Part shown: positions 1 through 5,103 of the stretch, in pieces | Layout of the letters: each line of letters opens with the position of its first letter | Position numbering within the stretch: position 1 is the stretch's first letter | Source of the DNA: an uncultured Collinsella sp. | GTDB taxonomy: Bacteria > Actinomycetota > Coriobacteriia > Coriobacteriales > Coriobacteriaceae | NCBI GenBank assembly: GCA_958431945.1 | Contig: CAUASQ010000116.1 | Location: 1-5,103, forward strand | DNA: 5,103 bases | Direction of reading: 5' to 3' | Program-made: the position numbers and the translations under genes | Notes under the pieces: generated by a model | Database searches by the model: none | The model's input: only the letters and a program-made list of their open reading frames with translations | What the model was told of the DNA's origin: nothing

Positions 1-1395
1 GACGCCTGGAACATCGTGACGCAGGTCGTGAGCTACACCAACCACACCATCCTGCCCGAGGCTCTGGAGAAGTGGCCCATCGGCACGTTCTCCAAGCTCC
101 TCCCCCGCGTGTACCAGATCATCGACGAGATCAGCCGTCGTTGGCACGAGTCGTTCGACACCACGCAGGAGGGCTGGCAGGAGCGTCTGCGCCAGACCGC
201 CATTCTGTGGGACGGCGAGATTCGCATGGCCAACCTGTCCGTGATCTGCAGCCATAGCGTCAACGGCGTGGCAAAGATCCACTCCGACATCATCAAGAAC
301 ATCGTGCTCAAGGACTTCTATGCCCTGACGCCCGAGAAGTTCAACAACAAGACCAACGGCATCTCGCACCGTCGCTTCTTTGCCGAGGCCAACCCCACCT
401 ACGCAAAGCTCGTGACCGAGGCCATTGGCGACGGCTGGCTCAAGGACGCCTTTGAGCTGAAGAAGCTTAAAAGTTTCCAGAACGACACCGAGTTCCTGAA
501 GGCCGTGGGTGCCTCCAAGCGCGTCAACAAGGAGCGCCTTGCCGCCTACGTTAAGGCCGAGACCGGTTTGGTCATCGACCCCAACACCGTCTTCGATGTC
601 CAAGTAAAGCGCTTCCATGCCTATAAGCGCCAGCTCATGAACATCATGAAGGTGATGGACATCTACAACCGTCGCATCGCCGATCCCAACTTCCACGTGA
701 CGCCGACGACCTTCATCTTTAGCGGCAAGGCCGCCTCGAGCTACACCTTTGCCAAGGAGACCATCCGCCTCATTAACTCTGTGGCCGAGGTCATCAACAA
801 CGATGCCCGCGTCAACGAGGTCATGAAGGTCTGCTTTATCCCCAACTTCCGCGTGAGCAACGCCCAGCTCATCTACCCTGCCGCCGAGATCTCGGAGCAG
901 ATTTCCACGGCCGGCAAGGAGGCCTCGGGCACGTCCAACATGAAGCTCATGATGAACGGCGCCATTACGCTGGGCACCCTCGACGGCGCTAACATCGAGA
1001 TCGCCGACCTGGCCGGCCGCGAGAACGAGGCCATCTTTGGCCTGACCGCTCCCGAGGTCGAGCAGCTCTGGGCATCCAACAGCTACTTTGCATGGGATAC
1101 CCTCAACGGCGACCGCGAGCGTCTGGGCCGCGTGATGGACGAGCTTAAGGACAATACCTTTGCGGGTCTTTCGGGCAACTTCGAGAGCATCTACAACGAG
1201 CTCATGAACAACAACGACCCCGATCTAGTCATGGCCGATTTCCGCAGCTACGTGGATGCATGGGAGAAGCTCACGGGCAGCTACGGCGACCAGGAGACCT
1301 GGAACCGCAAGGCGCTGCTCAACACCGCCTCCTCGGGCTGGTTCTCGAGCGACCGCACCATTCGCGAGTACCGCGACGAGATCTGGCACGCGTAA
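1..1395 (+). CDS. glgP: Glycogen/alpha-glucan phosphorylase, C-terminal part (5' end outside window)
   Basis: This enzyme cleaves terminal alpha-1,4-linked glucose from glycogen or maltodextrin with inorganic phosphate, giving glucose-1-phosphate; it is a cytoplasmic, PLP-dependent GT35 enzyme. The frame is open from base 1, so the GTG at 16 is not a start. About 350 N-terminal residues are missing and 464 are visible. The segment opens with the family's YTNHT-LPEALE-WP stretch (His codon 43-45, the counterpart of rabbit muscle His377). It continues with the phosphate-site motif VKRFHAYKRQ at codons 202-211 (Arg204 and Lys209 match rabbit Arg569 and Lys574). The PLP signature EASGTSNMKLMMN follows, with the Schiff-base lysine at codon 315 (943-945, rabbit Lys680). 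It ends in the usual SSDRTI-EY--EIW. All catalytic residues in view are intact and no frameshift is seen. The family is certain; glgP versus malP is a naming choice, and the downstream glgCDA genes favour glgP. Confidence 0.96.
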   Translation, partial: DAWNIVTQVVSYTNHTILPEALEKWPIGTFSKLLPRVYQIIDEISRRWHESFDTTQEGWQERLRQTAILWDGEIRMANLSVICSHSVNGVAKIHSDIIKNIVLKDFYALTPEKFNNKTNGISHRRFFAEANPTYAKLVTEAIGDGWLKDAFELKKLKSFQNDTEFLKAVGASKRVNKERLAAYVKAETGLVIDPNTVFDVQVKRFHAYKRQLMNIMKVMDIYNRRIADPNFHVTPTTFIFSGKAASSYTFAKETIRLINSVAEVINNDARVNEVMKVCFIPNFRVSNAQLIYPAAEISEQISTAGKEASGTSNMKLMMNGAITLGTLDGANIEIADLAGRENEAIFGLTAPEVEQLWASNSYFAWDTLNGDRERLGRVMDELKDNTFAGLSGNFESIYNELMNNNDPDLVMADFRSYVDAWEKLTGSYGDQETWNRKALLNTASSGWFSSDRTIREYRDEIWHA

Positions 1396-1432
1396 AGGCG
1401 CGCGAACTCCCCTATGCCAGCACGGCATTACT

Positions 1433-1463
1433 CGACGGGCGTGACGTTGCGCCGCGCCCGTCG
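1433..1463 (+). other. GC-rich hairpin in the glgP-glgC gap
   Basis: Arms CGACGGGCG (1433-1441) and CGCCCGTCG (1455-1463) are perfect complements of 9 bp. A T-G wobble and a G-C pair can extend the stem inward to 11 bp, leaving a 9-base loop. The downstream sequence (CTAATGGGTTTAGG) has no run of T, so a classical intrinsic terminator is not supported. It may be an mRNA-processing or 3'-end-protecting structure that sets different glgP and glgC transcript levels. The pairing is seen directly; the role is inferred. Confidence 0.5.
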
Positions 1464-1489
1464 CTAATGGGTTTAGGAACATCGATGAC

Positions 1490-1497
1490 AGAAGGAG
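1490..1497 (+). promoter_or_regulatory. Ribosome binding site of glgC
   Basis: AGAAGGAG is a near-perfect Shine-Dalgarno sequence lying 6 bases before the ATG at 1504, and it fixes that start codon. It also lies inside a possible 8-codon reading frame (1485-1511), so ribosomes translating that frame would pass over it. Confidence 0.85.
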
Positions 1498-1503
1498 AAA
1501 TCG

Positions 1504-2652
1504 ATGAGTAAGAAAGAATGCATCGCGATGCTCCTCGCAGGAGGACAGGGCAGCCGATTGGGGGCACTCACCCAAAAGATCGCCAAGCCGGCGGTTAGCT
1601 TTGGTGGCAAGTTCCGCATTATCGACTTTTCGCTGTCCAACTGCTCCAACTCGGGCATCGACACGGTGGGCGTTCTGACGCAGTATCGCCCCTACCTGCT
1701 GCATGCCTACGTGGGCTCCGGCGAGGCGTGGGATCTGGACAGCCGCGACGGTGGCGTGTCGATTCTGCCGCCGTACGAGACGCAGACCGGCGGCGCCTGG
1801 TATGCGGGCACGGCCGACGCCATTACGCAGAACCTGGACTACATCAAGGCCAACGACCCCAAGTACGTCCTGATTCTTTCGGGCGATCACCTGTATCGCA
1901 TGGACTACCGCAAGATGCTCAAGACGCACATTGAGAACAACGCCGACCTCACGGTGAGCGTTATGCCCGTGCCGTGGGAGGAGGCCAGCCGCTTTGGCAT
2001 CCTGACCACCGACCCCGAGGACGGCCGCATCACCAAGTTCACCGAGAAGCCCGATAAGCCCGATTCGAACCTCGCGTCCATGGGCATCTACATCTTCTCG
2101 GCCGACGTGCTGATCGAGGCGCTCGAGGAGGACGCTCTGGACCAGCGCTCGAGCCACGACTTTGGCAAGGACATCATCCCCAAGCTGCTTGGCGAGGGCA
2201 AGCGCCTGTACAGCTACGAGTTCCACGGCTTTTGGAAGGACGTCGGCACCATCGCCAGCTTCCACGAGACCTCGATGGACCTGCTGGGCAACAACCCCGA
2301 GTTCGATCTGTTCGACAAACACTTCCCCATCATGTCCAACATCACCACGCGTCCGCCGCACTACATTGGCCCGGATGGTCGCCTGGACGACTGCCTGGTC
2401 TCCAACGGCTGCAAGATCTACGGCACCGCTCGCCACTCGATCCTTTCGACCGATGTCATCATCGAGGAGCGCGCCGTGGTCGAGGACTCCGTGCTGCTGC
2501 CGGGTGCGCACGTTAAGAGCGGCGCGCACATCTGCCGCGCTATTTTGGGCGAGAACTCCACGGTCGAAGAGGGCGTGAAGCTCGGCTCTGTCGATACCAC
2601 CAAGGATACGGCCGTCGTTGGAAATGACGTCGTTATCGGGAAGGGGGAATGA
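1504..2652 (+). CDS. glgC: Glucose-1-phosphate adenylyltransferase (ADP-glucose pyrophosphorylase), catalytic subunit
   Basis: It makes ADP-glucose and pyrophosphate from ATP and glucose-1-phosphate, the committed and usually allosterically controlled step of bacterial glycogen synthesis. The protein has 382 residues, typical of the short Firmicutes-type GlgC (E. coli has 431). The N-terminal nucleotidyltransferase domain (about 5-250) holds the nucleotide loop GGQGSRL (13-19), AKPAV (27-31), FGGKFRIIDF (33-42), WYAGTADAI (99-107), the catalytic Asp128 in SGDHLYRMD, Lys182 in FTEKP (glucose-1-phosphate site) and SMGIYIF (192-198). The C-terminal part from about 285 is a hexapeptide-repeat left-handed beta-helix. 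Lys25 aligns with E. coli Lys39, the residue linked to fructose-1,6-bisphosphate activation. The start is set by the strong Shine-Dalgarno sequence at 1490-1497. The stop lies 4 bases before glgD, implying co-translation. Every active-site motif is present, so this is the working subunit. Confidence 0.97.
   Translation: MSKKECIAMLLAGGQGSRLGALTQKIAKPAVSFGGKFRIIDFSLSNCSNSGIDTVGVLTQYRPYLLHAYVGSGEAWDLDSRDGGVSILPPYETQTGGAWYAGTADAITQNLDYIKANDPKYVLILSGDHLYRMDYRKMLKTHIENNADLTVSVMPVPWEEASRFGILTTDPEDGRITKFTEKPDKPDSNLASMGIYIFSADVLIEALEEDALDQRSSHDFGKDIIPKLLGEGKRLYSYEFHGFWKDVGTIASFHETSMDLLGNNPEFDLFDKHFPIMSNITTRPPHYIGPDGRLDDCLVSNGCKIYGTARHSILSTDVIIEERAVVEDSVLLPGAHVKSGAHICRAILGENSTVEEGVKLGSVDTTKDTAVVGNDVVIGKGE
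2641..2647 (+). promoter_or_regulatory. Ribosome binding site of glgD, inside the end of glgC
   Basis: AAGGGGG lies 9 bases before the ATG at 2657, within the last codons of glgC. It supports 2657 rather than the in-frame ATG at 2618, and suggests that glgD translation is coupled to termination on glgC (TGA at 2650-2652). Confidence 0.75.
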
Positions 2653-2656
2653 TCCG

Positions 2657-3784
2657 ATGATCAATCGCAAGGCCATCGGTTATATCACCGCTAACTACTC
2701 TTCGACCTACGGCAGCGTGCTGCTCAAGGACCGCCCCATCGCGTCCGTTCCGTTTTTGGGCCGCTACCGCCTGATCGACTTCCCGCTGTCCAACATGATG
2801 AATGCCGGCATTAAGACCGTTGGAGTCGTCATGCCGGGCAACTACCGCTCGCTGATCGACCACGTGGGCTCGGGCAAGGACTGGGGCCTGGACCGCAAGA
2901 AGGGCGGCCTGTTCATGGTCCCCGGCAACGCGTATGGCACCACCAAGGGCGGCATGCGCTTCCTGCTGCGCGACATCATCTCCAACAAGACGCTGTTCCA
3001 GCGCTCGGACAAGCCCTATGTCGTGATGATGGGCACCAACATCATCTTTAATATGGACCTCAACACCATCATCGACGCGCACGAGAATTCCGGCGCCCAG
3101 ATGACCGTGGTGTACTGCAAGGCCACGCGCAACGTCGATGACGAGACCAAGCTGCAAATCAACGAGAACGGCCGCCTGACGGGCGTGAGCGCCGGCGTCG
3201 TGTACGGCGACAATGCCTCTATGGACTGCTGCATCGTCAACCGCGAGACGCTGCTCGAGATCATCGACCACTACCAGGCCGCCGACTATCTGGACCTGCT
3301 CGAGGCACTCCAGGGCGACTTTGGTAACATCGACGTGTGCAGCTACGAGTACAAGGGCGAGGTTGTGGGCGTGTTTAGCGAGAAGTCGCTGTATCGCCGC
3401 AGCATGGACCTGCTCGACCAGACCGTGGCTGACCAGCTCTTTGACCCCGAGCGCCCAATCCTGACCAAGGCTCACGATGTGCCGCCTTCGCGCTATGCGA
3501 CGGGCAGCCACGCCTGCAACTCGATCATCTCGGCCGGCTGCATCATCAAGGGAACCGTGCGCAACTCGATCCTGTCGCGCGGCGTCGTGGTCGAGGAAGG
3601 CGCCTCGGTGACCAACTCGATCATCAACCAGAGCTGCATCATCAAGAGCGGCGCCCGCGTTGAGAACGCCATCCTGGACAAGAACAACGTGGTTCCCACC
3701 AACACCGAGCTTCGCGGCACGCCCGAGAACATCCTGGTGCTGGGCAAGGCTCCGTTAACTTCCGATACCACCATCGTACGTTAA
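2657..3784 (+). CDS. glgD: GlgD, non-catalytic/regulatory subunit of ADP-glucose pyrophosphorylase
   Basis: This is a paralogue of GlgC that in Firmicutes pairs with GlgC and modulates activity; alone it has little or none. From ATG 2657 it has 375 residues. The start is chosen for its upstream AAGGGGG and because the protein then begins MINRKAIGYITANY, aligned with the GlgC N-terminus; a start at 2618 would add 13 unlikely residues inside glgC. The fold markers remain: FLGRYRLIDFPLSN (33-46), NAGIKTVGV, VGSGKDWGLD and a C-terminal hexapeptide beta-helix (about 285-360). The active site is gone: the glycine-rich GGxGxRL loop is replaced by NYSSTYGS, the catalytic GDH by GTN (126-128), WYAGTAD by a GTTKGGM stretch, and FTEKP by an LTGVSAG stretch. 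This agrees with a regulatory role. It follows glgC by 4 bases, so the two are probably made in linked amounts. Family assignment is firm; the regulatory role is from family knowledge. Confidence 0.93.
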   Translation: MINRKAIGYITANYSSTYGSVLLKDRPIASVPFLGRYRLIDFPLSNMMNAGIKTVGVVMPGNYRSLIDHVGSGKDWGLDRKKGGLFMVPGNAYGTTKGGMRFLLRDIISNKTLFQRSDKPYVVMMGTNIIFNMDLNTIIDAHENSGAQMTVVYCKATRNVDDETKLQINENGRLTGVSAGVVYGDNASMDCCIVNRETLLEIIDHYQAADYLDLLEALQGDFGNIDVCSYEYKGEVVGVFSEKSLYRRSMDLLDQTVADQLFDPERPILTKAHDVPPSRYATGSHACNSIISAGCIIKGTVRNSILSRGVVVEEGASVTNSIINQSCIIKSGARVENAILDKNNVVPTNTELRGTPENILVLGKAPLTSDTTIVR

Positions 3785-3786
3785 CG

Positions 3787-3813
3787 TTGGCACCGCAACA
3801 TCGCTCGTAACAT
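3787..3813 (+). promoter_or_regulatory. Weak promoter-like element upstream of glgA
   Basis: TTGGCA (3787-3792, 5 of 6 to the -35 consensus) and TAACAT (3808-3813, 4 of 6 to the -10) are separated by 15 bases, shorter than the preferred 17. A 10-bp palindrome, ACGTTAACGT (3778-3787), abuts the -35 element and spans the glgD stop codon. An alternative -10, TAGAAT (3815-3820), has no good -35. A start here would put the following hairpin at the very 5' end of a glgA transcript. The case is weak and based on pattern only. Confidence 0.2.
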
Positions 3814-3815
3814 GT

Positions 3816-3851
3816 AGAATAGCCGCCCGGTTCGCGCCAGGCGGCTATTCT
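3816..3851 (+). terminator. Strong hairpin between glgD and glgA: partial terminator or attenuator candidate
   Basis: AGAATAGCCGCC (3816-3827) and GGCGGCTATTCT (3840-3851) form a perfect 12-bp inverted repeat, with GC at the loop side and A/T at the base. The 12-base loop CGGTTCGCGCCA can close further by a GG/CC pairing. The A-rich left and T-rich right base of the stem resembles a bidirectional intrinsic terminator, but the following CGAATTGCAAC lacks a real T-run. Full termination is therefore uncertain; partial termination, RNA processing or stabilisation of the upstream glgCD message are alternatives. It ends 13 bases before the glgA Shine-Dalgarno sequence and does not cover it. Confidence 0.5.
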
Positions 3852-3864
3852 CGAATTGCAACAT

Positions 3865-3869
3865 GGGAG
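3865..3869 (+). promoter_or_regulatory. Ribosome binding site of glgA
   Basis: GGGAG lies 5 bases before the ATG at 3875. An in-frame ATG at 3863 overlaps this site and has no Shine-Dalgarno sequence of its own, so 3875 is preferred. Confidence 0.7.
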
Positions 3870-3874
3870 ACAAT

Positions 3875-5103
3875 ATGGCTGATTCCAGCAAAAAGATGCA
3901 GATCGTGTTTGCCTCGGCCGAGTGCGCACCGTTTGTTAAGACCGGTGGCCTGGGCGACGTAGCAGGCTCGCTGCCTGCGGCGCTTGTGCGCGCCGGCGCC
4001 GAAGTCATCGTGATGGTGCCCAAGTACGCCACCATCAAGGACGAGTACAAGGCGCAGATGGAGCACTTCTCCGACTTTTACGTGAGCCTGGGCTGGCGCA
4101 ATGAGTACTGCGGACTCGAGAAGCTCGAGCACGACGGCGTCACCTATATGTTCATCGACAACGAGCGCTACTTTGCGCGCGACTATCCGTACGGCTTCTT
4201 TGACGACGGCGAGCGTTTTGCGTTCTTCTCCAAGGCCATCACCGAGAGCCTGCAGCACCTGCCGGCCGGCTTTGAGTGTGACATCCTGCACTGCAATGAC
4301 TGGCAGACGGCGCTGGCGCCCGTGTTTTTGCGCGAGTTCTACCAGGGCCTGCCGCTGTACGACCGTGTAAAGACCGTCTTCTCGATCCACAACGTGGCGT
4401 TCCAGGGCCAGTTTAGCGACACCGTGATGGAGGACATCCTGGGCGTGGCGCACATTCCGGCGGCCGCTTCGCAGCTGCGTTGCGACGCCTGCAGCATTAA
4501 CTACATGCTGGGCGCCCTGCGCTATGCCGATGCCATCACTACGGTGAGCCCCACCTATGCCAACGAGATCCAGACGCCCGAATTTGGCGAGGGCCTGGAC
4601 GGCGTTCTGCGCGAGCGTTCGTACGCGCTGCAGGGCATTTTGAATGGCATCGACGTCGCGGGCTTTGACCCGGCGACCGACAAGCGCATTGCCGCCAACT
4701 ACACCGTGGAGGACCGTTCCGGCAAGGCCGTATGCAAGGCCAAGCTGCAGGAAGAGCTGGGGCTCGAGGTTCGCGACGACCGTCCGCTCATGGTGATGGT
4801 CACGCGTCTGACGCGCCAGAAGGGCCTAGACCTGGTCATGTACGCGCTCGACCGCATCCTGGCCGGCGGCGTGCAGGTGGCGGTGCTGGGCACCGGCGAC
4901 CGCGACTACGAGGACGGCCTGCGCTACTTCCAGGACAAGTACCCCGGCACCATGGCGGCTCGCATCGAGTTCGATCCGGCACTGTCGCAGCGCATGTATG
5001 CTGCCGCCGACATGTTCCTGATGCCTTCGAAGTTTGAGCCCTGCGGTCTGTCGCAGATCATCGCCATGCGCTACGGCACCCTGCCCATCGTGCGCGAGAC
5101 CGG
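3875..5103 (+). CDS. glgA: Glycogen synthase, ADP-glucose type (3' end outside window)
   Basis: It transfers glucose from ADP-glucose to the non-reducing end of alpha-1,4-glucan; it is a cytoplasmic GT5 enzyme with a GT-B fold. The reading frame stays open to the last base: 409 full codons plus two bases, against about 480 residues in typical bacterial GlgA, so roughly 70 C-terminal residues lie beyond the window. The N-terminal domain shows VFASAEC-PFVKTGGLGDV with the ADP-glucose-binding KTGGL at 22-26, then LHCNDWQTAL and SIHNVAFQGQF, the counterpart of the E. coli TIHNLAYQGQF segment. The C-terminal domain begins near LQGILNGID and carries VTRLTRQKGLD, with Arg311 and Lys316 matching E. 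coli Arg300 and Lys305. It then has PSKFEPCGLSQ with Glu388 matching catalytic Glu377. All expected catalytic residues are present. It uses the ADP-glucose made by the upstream glgC/glgD products. A hairpin and a 90-base gap separate it from glgD, so its expression may be partly independent. Confidence 0.96.
   Translation, partial: MADSSKKMQIVFASAECAPFVKTGGLGDVAGSLPAALVRAGAEVIVMVPKYATIKDEYKAQMEHFSDFYVSLGWRNEYCGLEKLEHDGVTYMFIDNERYFARDYPYGFFDDGERFAFFSKAITESLQHLPAGFECDILHCNDWQTALAPVFLREFYQGLPLYDRVKTVFSIHNVAFQGQFSDTVMEDILGVAHIPAAASQLRCDACSINYMLGALRYADAITTVSPTYANEIQTPEFGEGLDGVLRERSYALQGILNGIDVAGFDPATDKRIAANYTVEDRSGKAVCKAKLQEELGLEVRDDRPLMVMVTRLTRQKGLDLVMYALDRILAGGVQVAVLGTGDRDYEDGLRYFQDKYPGTMAARIEFDPALSQRMYAAADMFLMPSKFEPCGLSQIIAMRYGTLPIVRET

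Noticed and set aside
466..478. CTTAAAAG stretch in glgP as a possible slippage or frameshift site
   Set aside because: The phosphorylase frame continues with conserved motifs on both sides, and no alternative product would be sensible.
884..895. Perfect 12-bp palindrome CCGAGATCTCGG inside glgP
   Set aside because: It is fully explained by the conserved codons for Ala-Glu-Ile-Ser-Glu in the phosphorylase and lies mid-gene with no regulatory context.
1414..1428. Small hairpin ATGCC/GGCAT just after glgP
   Set aside because: A 5-bp stem with a 5-base loop and no T-run is too weak and too likely by chance to call.
2618..2656. Upstream ATG (2618) as the start of glgD
   Set aside because: It would add 13 residues unlike GlgD N-termini and overlap glgC. 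The ATG at 2657 has AAGGGGG upstream and gives the usual N-terminus.
1225..2676. A 483-codon open frame on the minus strand covering all of glgC
   Set aside because: It mirrors glgC in a GC3-biased genome, where G/C-ending codons keep the antisense frame free of stops. Its translation is low-complexity V/A/L/R/H/D-rich with no recognisable motif, while the + strand gene is unambiguous.
2633..3511. A 292-codon minus-strand open frame antisense to glgD
   Set aside because: It has the same shadow effect and composition as the frame opposite glgC, with no motif seen.
3863..3874. In-frame ATG at 3863 as the glgA start
   Set aside because: It overlaps the GGGAG site serving 3875 and has no Shine-Dalgarno sequence before it. 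It would add only four residues.
3845..4453. A 202-codon minus-strand open frame antisense to the glgA start
   Set aside because: It is a shadow of the well-supported glgA and runs across the glgA leader, with no family resemblance.

Overview
This window is a GC-rich, tightly packed bacterial glycogen-metabolism cluster, read entirely from the + strand. The order is glgP (3' part) - glgC - glgD - glgA (5' part). Third codon positions are strongly G/C-biased in all four genes, with no sign of a recently acquired segment. The proteins themselves resemble the Firmicutes type: a short GlgC of about 380 residues paired with a GlgD. High GC together with a GlgC/GlgD pair suggests a Coriobacteriia-like actinobacterium such as Collinsella, or a GC-rich Firmicute. 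This is an inference from composition and family type and was not tested by a search.

Layout: 1-1395 is the C-terminal catalytic half of glycogen phosphorylase, open at the left edge. 1396-1503 is a 108-base gap holding a GC-rich hairpin, a possible 8-codon mini-ORF and the glgC ribosome binding site. 1504-2652 is glgC, the catalytic ADP-glucose pyrophosphorylase. Four bases later, 2657-3784 is glgD, its catalytically degenerate paralogue. 3785-3874 is a 90-base gap with a perfect 12-bp inverted repeat, a weak promoter-like pair and the glgA ribosome binding site. 3875-5103 is glycogen synthase glgA, cut by the right edge after 409 codons. No stretch over 300 bases lacks a gene. No RNA gene, mobile element, CRISPR array or insertion sequence was seen.

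How the genes work together: GlgC, probably with GlgD as regulatory partner, makes ADP-glucose from glucose-1-phosphate and ATP. GlgA adds the glucose to alpha-1,4-glucan chains. GlgP reverses storage by phosphorolysis, returning glucose-1-phosphate. Synthesis and breakdown are thus encoded side by side. The branching enzyme (glgB) and debranching enzyme are not in the window.

I found no convincing evidence of a new biological system. What merits a second look is regulatory or evolutionary detail: the two intergenic hairpins, the mini-ORF overlapping the glgC start, and the loss of active-site residues in GlgD.
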